Positions 1 to 6,857 of a stretch of 11,363 nucleotides of DNA are shown here, in pieces. The number at the start of each line of letters is the position of its first letter. The stretch's first letter is position 1. Where the stretch lies: positions 1-11,363 of the forward strand of contig CAZHFW010000065.1 in assembly GCA_964531675.1 (NCBI GenBank), in the 5' to 3' direction. Source of the stretch: CAZHFW01 sp964531675. Its GTDB lineage: Bacteria; Planctomycetota; Phycisphaerae; Phycisphaerales; UBA1924. The position numbers and the translations under genes are program-made. The notes beneath the pieces were generated by a model. The model ran no database searches. It had not been told where the DNA came from and saw only the letters and a program-made list of their open reading frames with translations.

Positions 1-13
1 AGGAGTATGTGAA

Positions 14-1552
14 ATGAAGAAAACTGTTTTGATCGTCTCTGTGCCCGAGTTTGGCGCGATGATGCTGGTGCTCTTCCCGGCGCCGTACGTCGATGCGTCG
101 GCGTGCTGGGCGTTCCCGGACAAGTGGAAGCGGATCGCGGTGGGCGCGGGCGGGATGATCTTTGAGCTCTTTGTGGCGTCGATCGCGGCGCTGCTCTGGC
201 TCAACTCGAGCCCCGGGGAACTGATCCACCAGCTTTCGTACAACGCGATGCTGACAGCGAGCGTGAGCACGGTGCTGTTCAACGCCAACCCGCTCATGCG
301 GTTCGACGGGTACTACATGCTGTCGGACCTGCTCGAGGTTCCGAATCTGGCGCAGCGGTCCAACAACCTGCTCAAGCACTGGTTCCTGAAGTACGTGTAT
401 CGCGTGGAGGATTCCCAGCCTCCGACGTCGGTGGTCTCGGAGCAGTGGCTCCTGGGGATCTACGGCGTGCTGGCGCTGGGATACCGGATCTTCCTGTTCT
501 TCGTGATCACGCTGCGGGTGATGGGCCAGATGTTCGCCATCGGCCTGTTCCTGGCGATCTGGTCGTCGGCGGCGTGGTTCCTGCTGCCGACGGGCGCGTT
601 CATCCACTGGCTCGCGACGGGTTCGCAGATCGCCGAGCGGCGCGGGAAGTCGATCCTGACGAGCCTGGCGCTGATCGCGGGCGGTTTGCTGATCGTGGGC
701 GTGATTCCCTGGCCCGATCACCGGCGCGGCGTCGGGGTCGTGGAGAGCACGCAGAAGACGGGCATTTTCTTCTTCACCGACGGGTTCGTGCGCGAGGTGC
801 ACGCCAGGCCCGGTGATCGCGTGAAGGCGGGGCAGGCGCTGATCACCTGCGACAGCCCGGAGCTTGAGGCGCAGCTCGGCGTGGCGCGGGCGATGATGGC
901 CGAGGCGGAGGCGGTCGAGCGGAACGCGACGGTGCAGAACGTGGCGGCGGCCCAGGTCGCGCGCGAGAAGGTGGACGCGTTCCGCAAGCAGATCGCGTAT
1001 CTGCAGGAGAAGGTGGAGAAGCTCGTGGTGCGGGCGCCGCACGACGGCGTGGTGGTGGGGGAGGATCCCGAGAAGCTCATGGGCTCGTTCGTGAAGGCCG
1101 GATCGGGCGCGGCGCAGATCGTGGATGACCGGTCTTTGCGGGTGACCGCGACGATGACGCAGACCGAGGCGTCCTGGCTTTACGAGCTCGGGCGCGAGCA
1201 ATACGCGGTGGAGATGCGGATGGCCTCGCGGGTTGACCAGGTGGTCAAGGGCGGGGAGGTCCGCGTGATCGACGCGGCCCAACGCGAGCTTCCTCACGGG
1301 GCGCTGGGGTTTGGCGGCGGCGGGACGTTCGAGACCTCGGGCGAGGACAAGTCGGGGCGGGTCGCCAAGCGGCCTGTGTTCGAGGTGAAGATCACGCCCG
1401 AGTATCAGGATGAGAAGGGAAGGTCGCTGGTGAGCTGGGCGGGGGCGCCGGGCGAGCGGGTCAATCTGCGGTTTACGTTGCCTGATCAGCCTTTGCTTTG
1501 GCAGTGGCTGGATCGGTTGCAGAAGATGATTCAGGGGCGGGCGCAGCTTTAG
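14..1552 (+). CDS. M50-like membrane domain fused to HlyD-type periplasmic adaptor, N-terminus missing
   Basis: The 512-residue reading frame joins two modules. Residues 15-230 resemble the membrane part of site-2-protease-like (M50) proteins fused to HlyD adaptors. They include the stretch PYVDASACW near 25-32, hydrophobic helices at about 43-63, 75-91, 147-167, 172-191 and 213-232, and the second metal-site motif NPLMRFDG at 92-99. Residues 240-480 are a membrane-fusion-protein module: a lipoyl/barrel-sandwich half (TDGFVREVHARPGDRVKAGQ), an alanine/glutamate-rich helical hairpin at about 283-335, the returning half (VRAPHDGVVVGE) and a beta-barrel. Such adaptors link an inner-membrane transporter to the outer envelope. 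The HExxH zinc motif, expected just before residue 11 in complete homologues, is absent. The ATG at 14 has AGGAG at 1-5, but the frame is open to the window edge, so the true start may lie upstream. The domain call is firm; substrate and proteolytic activity are unknown. Confidence 0.8.
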   Translation: MKKTVLIVSVPEFGAMMLVLFPAPYVDASACWAFPDKWKRIAVGAGGMIFELFVASIAALLWLNSSPGELIHQLSYNAMLTASVSTVLFNANPLMRFDGYYMLSDLLEVPNLAQRSNNLLKHWFLKYVYRVEDSQPPTSVVSEQWLLGIYGVLALGYRIFLFFVITLRVMGQMFAIGLFLAIWSSAAWFLLPTGAFIHWLATGSQIAERRGKSILTSLALIAGGLLIVGVIPWPDHRRGVGVVESTQKTGIFFFTDGFVREVHARPGDRVKAGQALITCDSPELEAQLGVARAMMAEAEAVERNATVQNVAAAQVAREKVDAFRKQIAYLQEKVEKLVVRAPHDGVVVGEDPEKLMGSFVKAGSGAAQIVDDRSLRVTATMTQTEASWLYELGREQYAVEMRMASRVDQVVKGGEVRVIDAAQRELPHGALGFGGGGTFETSGEDKSGRVAKRPVFEVKITPEYQDEKGRSLVSWAGAPGERVNLRFTLPDQPLLWQWLDRLQKMIQGRAQL

Positions 1553-1557
1553 GGGGT

Positions 1558-1700
1558 GCCGGTCGCTTGCGCGACTCCGCTCGGATGGAGATGCCGGTCG
1601 CTTGCGCGACTCGGCTCGGACGGAGAGATGCCGGTCGCTTGCGCGACTCGGCTCGGATGGAGGGGGCCGGTCGCTTGCGCGACTCGGCTCGGACGGATGG
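1558..1700. repeat. Four tandem 35-37 bp hairpin-forming repeats
   Basis: Four near-identical units start at 1558, 1593, 1630 and 1666 (lengths 35, 37, 36 and about 35 bp). The core of each is GCCGGTCGCTTGCGCGACTC. Within a unit, GCCG+GTCGC pairs with GCGAC+CGGC around a TTGC tetraloop with one bulged T, giving a 9-bp stem in units 2-4. Unit 1 has TCCGCTC instead of TCGGCTC, which weakens the outer stem. The units fill most of the 181 bp between the adaptor stop codon and the SecA-like start. There is no T-run, so this is not a simple terminator. It resembles REP-type intergenic palindromes; its role is unknown. Confidence 0.9.
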
Positions 1701-1733
1701 GGTGGTGTGTGCGGGTGGGGTGCTGGTTCGCGA

Positions 1734-3722
1734 ATGACGCAGGCTTTGACCAAGTATCACGCCTTGTACGAGTCGATCCGCTCGCGGCGGAGGCGGCCTG
1801 TGGAGCTGCGCGGCGTGGACCGCGTGGCCCAGAGGCTCGGCGTGCAGATGCGCAATGCGCGGCTCAACGCGGCGTGGTTGCGGCGTGAGGCGGAGCTTGT
1901 CGATGGGCTCGGCAAGGAGATGCGCTCGTGTTCGGAGGGTGTGCTGGATGAGCACATCGCGGCGACGCGGGAGGTGTTCCTGCGCGGGCGTCAGAGTGAC
2001 GAGCATGTGCGGCGGGCGCTGGCGTTGACGCGTGAGGTGGCGCGGCGGATCACGACGGAGGAGGCGTACATCGTCCAGCTCATGGGGGCGCTGGCGCTGT
2101 ATCACGGCCGGATCATCGAGATGGTGACGGGCGAGGGGAAGACGCTGACGGGTTCACTCGTCGCGCCGATTCTGGCCTGGCGGCATCGGTCGCTGCACAT
2201 CTTCACGGTGAACGACTATCTGGCGGCCCGCGACGCGGAGAGCCGGGCGCCGATCTACACGCGGTGCCTGTGCCAGGTGGGCGCGATCGTGCAGGAGATG
2301 GAGCCTCCCGAGCGGTTCGGCGTGTATGCGCGGCCGATCGTGTACGGGACGCCCAAGCAGATCACGGCGGACTGGCTCCGCGATCAGATCAGGCTCGGCG
2401 CGGTGGAGAGCGCCTGGGCGGGGCGGCCGATGCTCTCGTCGGGCGCGACGGGCGCGGGGCCGATGATCCCGGGTTTGAAGGCTGCGATGGTGGACGAGGC
2501 GGACGCGGTGCTGATCGACGAGGGTGTGGTGCCCCTGATCATCGCAAGATCTCGCCGCGAGGATGACATGGCGGAGGTGTATCAGGCGGCGGGCGCGGTG
2601 GCGGCCAAGCTCGACGAAGGGCCTGATTTCACGATCGATCTGCTGCGGAGGCGGGCCGAGCTCAAGCGGCGCGGGGAGCACCGCGTGGCGCAGCTCACCG
2701 CGGACTTGCCCGGCGCGATCTGGAGGGCCAGACGCCGGGCGGAGGAGCTTGTGCGGCAGGCGCTGGTGGCGCGGCATTGCTACATCCGCGGGAAGCAGTA
2801 CGACATTGTCGAGGGGCGGATCGTCATCGTTGACGAGTACACCGGGCGATTCCTGGCGGATCGTTCGTGGGAGCACGGCCTGCACCAGGCGGTGGAGGCC
2901 AAGGAAGGCGTGCAGATCACCGCGGACCGGGAGACGCTGGCGCGGATGAGCTTCCAGCGGTTCTTCCGCAGCTATCCGTTCATGTGCGGGATGACGGGCA
3001 CCGCGGCGGACGCGACGGCGGAGATGGAGACGGTGTACGCGCGGCCCGTGATGGTGGTGCCAACCAATCGACCGGTGATCCGCGAGGCGATGCCGACGCG
3101 CGTGTTCCGGACGCAGCAGCAGAAGTGGGAGGCGATCGCCGACTCGATCGAGGCGATCCACAGGCAGGGGCGGCCCGTCCTGTGCGGGACGCGGTCGATC
3201 GCGGCCAGCGAGCACCTGTCGGCGCTGCTTGCGGCGCGGCGGCTGGAGCACAAGGTGCTCAACGCCAACTTCGACAAGGAAGAGGCGTTCCTGATCGCGC
3301 ATGCGGGCAAGGGTGGGAGCGAGGCGGCGATCACGGTGGCGACGAACATGGCCGGGCGCGGCACGGACATCAAGCTGGATGAGGCGGCCAAGGCGGCGGG
3401 CGGGCTGCACGTGCTGTTGACGGAGATGCACGGGGCCAAGCGGATCGACCGGCAGTTCATCGGGCGTGCGGGTCGTCAGGGGGATCCCGGGTCGTCGCAG
3501 ATCTTCCTGAGCCTGGAGGATGAGCTGGTGATGCTGCACGCGCCGGGGATGGTGCGGGCGGCGGGCGGGTCGCTGACGGGGGAGGCTTCCGGGGATCGGG
3601 CCCAGCTGCTTGCCAGACTGTTCCGTCTGGCGCAGCGGCGGTCGGAAGCAAGAGACCGGAGGAACCGTGGGCAGGTGCTCCGGCAGGACGATTGGATCGA
3701 CAAGCACCTTCCTGGTTCGTAA
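1734..3722 (+). CDS. Short SecA-like translocase ATPase lacking the C-terminal domains
   Basis: This 662-residue protein is clearly related to SecA, the ATPase that pushes preproteins through SecYEG. Visible motifs are Walker A VTGEGKT (131-137), TVNDYLAARDAE, the DEAD-type box VDEADAVLIDE (253-263), VDEYTGRF, GLHQAVEAKEGVQI, GMTGTA, VPTNRPVIRE, TNMAGRGTD (537-545) and the arginine-finger motif GRAGRQGD (577-584). The region between the DEAD box and VDEYTGRF, the preprotein cross-linking domain in SecA, is present but shortish. After SLEDELVM only about 65 residues follow, matching the start of the helical scaffold (AQRRSEARDRRNRGQ). The helical wing, the rest of the scaffold and the zinc-binding tail are missing, so the protein is some 200 residues shorter than housekeeping SecA. 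The ATG at 1734 was chosen because SecA-like sequence begins there; longer starts run into the repeat array. No clear Shine-Dalgarno precedes it. It is probably an accessory paralogue working with the upstream adaptor (inference). Confidence 0.85.
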   Translation: MTQALTKYHALYESIRSRRRRPVELRGVDRVAQRLGVQMRNARLNAAWLRREAELVDGLGKEMRSCSEGVLDEHIAATREVFLRGRQSDEHVRRALALTREVARRITTEEAYIVQLMGALALYHGRIIEMVTGEGKTLTGSLVAPILAWRHRSLHIFTVNDYLAARDAESRAPIYTRCLCQVGAIVQEMEPPERFGVYARPIVYGTPKQITADWLRDQIRLGAVESAWAGRPMLSSGATGAGPMIPGLKAAMVDEADAVLIDEGVVPLIIARSRREDDMAEVYQAAGAVAAKLDEGPDFTIDLLRRRAELKRRGEHRVAQLTADLPGAIWRARRRAEELVRQALVARHCYIRGKQYDIVEGRIVIVDEYTGRFLADRSWEHGLHQAVEAKEGVQITADRETLARMSFQRFFRSYPFMCGMTGTAADATAEMETVYARPVMVVPTNRPVIREAMPTRVFRTQQQKWEAIADSIEAIHRQGRPVLCGTRSIAASEHLSALLAARRLEHKVLNANFDKEEAFLIAHAGKGGSEAAITVATNMAGRGTDIKLDEAAKAAGGLHVLLTEMHGAKRIDRQFIGRAGRQGDPGSSQIFLSLEDELVMLHAPGMVRAAGGSLTGEASGDRAQLLARLFRLAQRRSEARDRRNRGQVLRQDDWIDKHLPGS

Positions 3723-3864
3723 GTCCTGCCTTGGGATGGGCTTGCGCCGACCCCCGGGGAATACCTAACAGGATAAGAAAATCTGGAATAGCAAGCGAAC
3801 TCCCCGGAATCGGCGCTGTTTTTGAAAAAAGCGCGCCGGCGGGGCTTAGCGCAAGTCCGGTATC
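3723..3864. other. Gap between the SecA-like gene and the first surface-protein gene
   Basis: No gene is seen here. An imperfect inverted repeat lies at 3813-3834: GCGCT pairs with AGCGC around a T-rich/A-rich centre. It could end transcription of the SecA-like gene, but it has no T-run after the stem, so this is weak. The stretch is more AT-rich than its neighbours, as expected ahead of a promoter. Confidence 0.4.
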
Positions 3865-3940
3865 TGGTACTCTTGCTGGTGAGAGACAGTGGCACAGGAT
3901 CCAGACCTGGTGCCTGAGTGACAGTTCAAAGGAGGAGCTC
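3865..3940 (+). promoter_or_regulatory. Candidate extended -10 promoter and structured 5' leader
   Basis: TGGTACTCT at 3865-3873 fits an extended -10 (hexamer TACTCT), with no convincing -35. It is followed by GAGAGACA at 3881-3888, close to the expected transcription start. Next is a hairpin: GGCACAGG (3891-3898) pairs with CCT+GTGCC (3906-3914, G3909 bulged) around ATCCAGA. Then come GTTCAAAGGAGGAG and the start codon at 3941, giving a strong Shine-Dalgarno. The same order of elements precedes the paralogue at 4897. The promoter is predicted from pattern only. Confidence 0.5.
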
Positions 3941-4588
3941 ATGAATCTCGTGCAAGCGTTGAGCGCTGCAGCGGTCGGGTTGGCCGCGAGCACGGCACAG
4001 GCCGGGCTGATCAGCGCGAATTTCTCGGGCGATGCGTTGTCGTCGCTCAACCTCACCGATGACGGAACGTTCAACGGCGGCTACGGCCCCCGCAGTTCGT
4101 CCTTCACGGCGCAGGACTGGGGTTACGTGACGGTCGCCAACGGCGCCGGCGCGGACCGCACCTGGGTCGATGAGGACTGGACTGCCGGCGGCAGCGTGGC
4201 GTTCACGGCCAGCATGACGCTGGGCGAGGATGCGACGCAGTTCATCGGTCTGAGCAAGCGCACCAAGAACCGCTCCGGCTTCACCTGGACCTCGTTCGAG
4301 ATCCAGATCACCACGCCGGGCGCGGGCATTGTGACGGTTGACACCGGCACGCTGTCCTCGGCGGAGTTCCCGACGGTGAACGTGCTGAACAACGGCACGA
4401 ACGTCGTGACCCTGCAGTTCTCCGGCGGCTCGGTTGTTTACAACCAGTTCGCCAACTTCACGATCGACTTCGAGATTCCCTCGGGTCCGTCGTGGACGTA
4501 CACGATGACGCAGACCCCCCTCCCGGCTCCGGGCGCGATGGCGCTTCTGGGCCTCGGTGGTCTGGCGGCTTCCCGCCGTCGTCGCTGA
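3941..4588 (+). CDS. Exported protein with PEP-CTERM-like tail, paralogue A1
   Basis: This 215-residue protein is of unrecognised function. Residues 1-21 form a signal peptide ending in STAQA. The mature part is rich in Gly, Thr, Ser and aromatic residues and looks like an extracellular beta-sandwich. It has blocks such as NGGYGPR, DWGYVTV, WVDEDW, GEDATQFIGL and KNRSGFTW. The C-terminus (193-215) is a sorting tail: PLPAPG, a short hydrophobic Gly/Leu helix and RRRR. PEP-CTERM-type tails are cut by exosortase/archaeosortase-like enzymes and place proteins at the cell surface. The start was placed at the ATG with a perfect AAAGGAGGAG site 4 bases upstream; the longer open frame is leader. It is paralogous to the next gene, and from residue 94 the two are nearly identical. 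It is monocistronic, with its own terminator. Confidence 0.85.
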   Translation: MNLVQALSAAAVGLAASTAQAGLISANFSGDALSSLNLTDDGTFNGGYGPRSSSFTAQDWGYVTVANGAGADRTWVDEDWTAGGSVAFTASMTLGEDATQFIGLSKRTKNRSGFTWTSFEIQITTPGAGIVTVDTGTLSSAEFPTVNVLNNGTNVVTLQFSGGSVVYNQFANFTIDFEIPSGPSWTYTMTQTPLPAPGAMALLGLGGLAASRRRR

Positions 4589-4648
4589 TCGATCGCGTTC
4601 CCGTCCAGACCGGGATGCGGATCGATGGAACTGAATCGAGTTCCCCTC

Positions 4649-4685
4649 GCGGGGCGGTGAAAGCCGCCCCGCGTTTGTTTTTGGG
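4649..4685 (+). terminator. Intrinsic terminator after paralogue A1
   Basis: GCGGGGCGG (4649-4657) pairs perfectly with CCGCCCCGC (4664-4672) around TGAAAG. The T-rich run TTTGTTTTT follows. It lies about 60 bp after the stop codon at 4588. Confidence 0.9.
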
Positions 4686-4748
4686 TCTGTTGGAGGCTCC
4701 CCGATGAGGCAAAGCGCAGCCAAACAGAGTCAGAAAACGCGGCTGTGC

Positions 4749-4762
4749 CACCAAAATTGGTG
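4749..4762. promoter_or_regulatory. Possible operator palindrome upstream of paralogue A2
   Basis: CACCAA, two bases, then TTGGTG form a 6-bp-arm inverted repeat about 60 bp ahead of the candidate -10. It is followed by a short direct repeat of GGCGCAAA at about 4778-4795. It could bind a dimeric regulator. There is no matching site in front of the paralogue at 3941, which lowers confidence. Confidence 0.25.
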
Positions 4763-4821
4763 CCTCGGGCGCAAAAAGGCGCAAATTGCAGCGTGAATAT
4801 GCTGGTGCATGGTCGGGGGTC

Positions 4822-4896
4822 TGATACCTTCTTGCCCAGAGAGACAAGCGCGGGGGGTGAGAGCCCCGCGTGAGATGTTCAAAGGGAGGAGCCTTC
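4822..4896 (+). promoter_or_regulatory. Candidate extended -10 promoter and structured 5' leader
   Basis: TGATACCTT at 4822-4830 is a possible extended -10 (hexamer TACCTT). GAGAGACAAG follows at 4839-4848. A hairpin then forms between CGCGGGG (4849-4855) and CCCCGCG (4864-4870) around an 8-base loop. GTTCAAAGGGAGGAG and the ATG at 4897 complete the leader. Element order and spacing match the leader at 3865-3940, yet the hairpin arms are wholly different in sequence. Confidence 0.5.
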
Positions 4897-5535
4897 ATGA
4901 AGTTTGCGTGTGTGCTTGGTGCGATGTCCTTGGTTGGGGGCATCGCGCAAGCGGGCGTCCTGAGCGTGGATATTTCCGGCTCGGCGATCGATCCGCTGAT
5001 CCTTTCCGATGGCGAGTGGAATGGCGGCTACGGCGGTCGTCCCTCGGCCCCGGCGGGTGTGGACTGGGGCTACCTGACGCGTGCTGCGGGCTCCACCGCG
5101 GACCGCATGTGGGTGGATGAGGATTGGACCCGCGGCGGGCAGGTCTCGCTGGGTTTCAGCATGACCCTGGGCGAGGACGCGACGCAGTTCATCGGCCTGA
5201 ACAAGCGGGCCAAGAACCGTTCCGGTTTCACCTGGACGGCCTTTGAGATTCAGCTGACGACGCCTGGCGCGGGCATCGTGACGGTCGACACCGGCACGCT
5301 CTCCTCGGCGGAGTTCTCGAGCGTGAACGTGCTGAACAACGGCACGAACGTCGTGACGCTGCAGTTCTCGGGCGGCTCGGTCGGGTACAACCAGTTCGCC
5401 AACTTCACGATCGACTTCGAGATTCCCTCGGGTCCGTCGTGGACGTACACGATGACGCAGACCCCCCTCCCGGCTCCGGGCGCGATGGCGCTGCTGGGCC
5501 TGGGCGGTCTGGCGGCTTCGCGTCGTCGTCGGTGA
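4897..5535 (+). CDS. Exported protein with PEP-CTERM-like tail, paralogue A2
   Basis: This 212-residue protein is a tandem paralogue of the gene at 3941 and its function is not recognised. The signal peptide spans residues 1-19 (ends GIAQA). The first ~85 residues have diverged from A1 but keep NGGYGGR, DWGYLT and WVDEDWT. The rest (GEDATQFIGL onward) is almost the same protein. The tail (190-212) is PLPAPG plus a Gly/Leu helix plus RRRR, a PEP-CTERM-like sorting signal for surface attachment. The start at 4897 was chosen because it begins the signal peptide and has AAAGGGAGGAG upstream; the ATG at 4870 lies inside the leader hairpin. The DNA 5386-5492 is identical to 4439-4545 of A1, suggesting local homogenisation. 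A weak terminator follows. Confidence 0.85.
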   Translation: MKFACVLGAMSLVGGIAQAGVLSVDISGSAIDPLILSDGEWNGGYGGRPSAPAGVDWGYLTRAAGSTADRMWVDEDWTRGGQVSLGFSMTLGEDATQFIGLNKRAKNRSGFTWTAFEIQLTTPGAGIVTVDTGTLSSAEFSSVNVLNNGTNVVTLQFSGGSVGYNQFANFTIDFEIPSGPSWTYTMTQTPLPAPGAMALLGLGGLAASRRRR

Positions 5536-5589
5536 GCGACCGGCGGCGGTCGGGCATCGAAAGCTGCGAACCCAAATGGTGTTTCCTCG

Positions 5590-5614
5590 CGGGCTGGCGC
5601 TGCTGGCCCGTTTT
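5590..5614 (+). terminator. Weak intrinsic terminator after paralogue A2
   Basis: CGGGCTGGC (5590-5598) can pair with GCTGGCCCG (5602-5610) around a 3-base loop, using two G-U pairs. TTTT follows. It sits 55 bp after the stop codon. It is weaker than the other three plus-strand terminators. Confidence 0.55.
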
Positions 5615-5757
5615 CCATTGACAATCTGGGGAAGCTGCAGCGGCGGGGGGGCGCGAAATTCCGAGGTTCCGGCGAAGTGCCAACAAACTTTAAGATTTTT
5701 GTCAGATACCCCTTTTGTCGGGAGGGGTAGGCGCTCTACGCTGCGGTCCTCGATGGG
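5615..5757 (+). promoter_or_regulatory. Upstream region of paralogue B1 with a possible promoter
   Basis: There is no gene here. A possible promoter is TTGTCG (5715-5720), 16 bases, then TACGCT (5737-5742); both boxes are imperfect. TCAGATACC at 5702-5710 also resembles the TCTGATACC -10 region ahead of A2 and could be the real -10. The stretch 5675-5715 is distinctly AT-rich. Confidence 0.3.
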
Positions 5758-5889
5758 GTGAGAGAAGACAAGACGCTGTCACTCCTGTCGGGCGTTCGTG
5801 CGAGGTCTCGAGTGCTCGGGGCCTACGCAAGAATGGGCTATCGCTGGTTTCAAAGGTGCCAGCGAGTTAAGTAAGGCAGGAGAAGGGTC
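5758..5889 (+). promoter_or_regulatory. Conserved 130-nt 5' leader of paralogue B1
   Basis: The leader starts with GTGAGAGAAGACAAGAC (5758-5774) and aligns along its length with the leader at 6858-6989. It contains a 7-bp hairpin, TCGCTGG (5841-5847) with CCAGCGA (5859-5865), about 25 bases before the start codon. The ribosome site is GGAGAAGGG just before the ATG at 5890. The matching hairpin in the other copy differs by compensating bases, which argues that the RNA structure matters. Confidence 0.6.
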
Positions 5890-6570
5890 ATGAATAAGCT
5901 GTTTGTTGGCGTTACCGTCGCTGTTGCGACGGCTGGTGCGGCTTCCGCTCAGTCCTTCAGCGAGGACTTCGCCTCGATTCTTCCGGCGGGCTGGGCTCAG
6001 CAGAACCTGAGCACCACGATCGGAACGACCAACTGGTTCCAGGGCAATGACACGGTGTTCCCGGCCCAGGCTGGCGCTCCGACCTCGTACATCGGCGCGA
6101 ACTTCAACAACACGACGGGCGCGGGCACGATCAGCAACTGGCTGTTCGCTCCCACGAGCGTCCTGAACAACGGCGACACGTTCAGCTTCTACACCCGCAC
6201 GGTTTCCTCCCCGGCCTTCCCGGATCGTCTTGAGCTGCGTCTGAGCACGAGCGGCTCCAGCGTGAACGCGGGCGCGACCCCGACGAGCGTCGGCGTGTTC
6301 AACACGCTCCTGCTCTCGGTCAACCCCACCCTGTCGGTCTCGGGTTACCCGAACGCGTGGACGCAGTACTCGGTGACGCTCTCGGGTCTGCCCTCGGGCG
6401 GCGTGAGCGGCCGTCTGGCGTTCCGCTACTTCGTGACCAGCGGTGGTCCCTCGGGCGCGAACTCTGACTACATCGGCATCGACACGGTGAAGTACACCGC
6501 GGTCCCGGCCCCGGCGGGTCTGGCCCTCATCGGCCTGGGCGGCCTGGCTGCCGGCCGTCGTCGCCGCTGA
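5890..6570 (+). CDS. Choice-of-anchor-J-like exported protein with PEP-CTERM-like tail, paralogue B1
   Basis: This 226-residue protein has a signal peptide at residues 1-20 (ends AASA, then QSFSEDF). The mature part matches the pattern of choice-of-anchor J / cleaved-adhesin-like beta-sandwich domains: SEDF..ILPAGW near the start, NWFQGN, SYIGANFNNTTGAGTISNWL, FSFYTRT, DRLELRLSTSG, WTQYSVTLSGL, GRLAFRYFV and DYIGIDTV. Such domains occur on many different anchors and are thought to bind ligands or glycans at the surface; the ligand here is unknown. The tail (206-226) is PAPAG plus a Gly/Leu helix plus RRRR, another PEP-CTERM-like variant. It is a single-gene unit with its own leader and terminator. 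Residues 33-200 are encoded by DNA identical to that in the copy at 6990. Confidence 0.85.
   Translation: MNKLFVGVTVAVATAGAASAQSFSEDFASILPAGWAQQNLSTTIGTTNWFQGNDTVFPAQAGAPTSYIGANFNNTTGAGTISNWLFAPTSVLNNGDTFSFYTRTVSSPAFPDRLELRLSTSGSSVNAGATPTSVGVFNTLLLSVNPTLSVSGYPNAWTQYSVTLSGLPSGGVSGRLAFRYFVTSGGPSGANSDYIGIDTVKYTAVPAPAGLALIGLGGLAAGRRRR
5986..6489 (+). repeat. 504-bp perfect direct repeat, copy 1 (in B1)
   Basis: This block is base-for-base the same as 7086-7589 (offset 1100 bp). It starts at codon 33 and ends at codon 200 of B1. Just outside it the two genes differ at many positions, silent ones included. Confidence 0.95.
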
Positions 6571-6670
6571 TCAGAGCGGTGATGTGTCGAGGTTTGGCAT
6601 GTCGGGGTTTGGTCTCGTCGACAAACGACGGCGCTGAACCGAAAGCGTGCTGAACGATGACTGCACTCTG

Positions 6671-6708
6671 CAACGCGGACCGGCCCGGCCGGTCCGCGTT
6701 GTCTTTTG
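6671..6708 (+). terminator. Strong intrinsic terminator after paralogue B1
   Basis: CAACGCGGACCGG (6671-6683) pairs with CCGGTCCGCGTTG (6689-6701), a perfect 13-bp stem with a CCCGG loop. TCTTTTG follows. Confidence 0.9.
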
Positions 6709-6857
6709 TTGGTCCAGAAACATCGAGCACACCGAGAATCGGCGTGCACGCGTTGGAGATTGCGGGCTCTTATCGGGCGCCGAAGATCCCTCAGATATTT
6801 CCGCACGGCCCCTGTTGCGGGGGCGATTTGTGGGTCACATTGGGGGTCTCGGCGGGT

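Noticed and set aside
1558..1700. CRISPR array
   Set aside because: Units are directly abutting with no unique spacers of constant length, there are only four, and no cas gene is near.
1602..1733. N-terminal extension of the SecA-like protein through the repeats
   Set aside because: It would translate the DNA repeats as RSLARLGSDG units; SecA-like sequence starts only after the ATG at 1734.
1473..2105. Minus-strand frame with repeated IRAESRKRPA peptide
   Set aside because: The peptide repeat is just the translation of the intergenic DNA repeat, and the rest overlaps real genes.
2154..3707. Minus-strand open frame of 517 codons across the SecA-like gene
   Set aside because: Arg/Pro/His-rich antisense shadow with no recognisable motif; the plus strand has complete SecA motifs.
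3890..3906. Sigma-54 promoter at TGGCACA ahead of A1
   Set aside because: The required TTGC-type -12 element is missing at the right spacing, and the sequence is one arm of the leader hairpin.
5618..5623. TTGACA as -35 of a promoter for B1
   Set aside because: No -10-like hexamer lies 16-18 bases downstream; the place is GC-rich.
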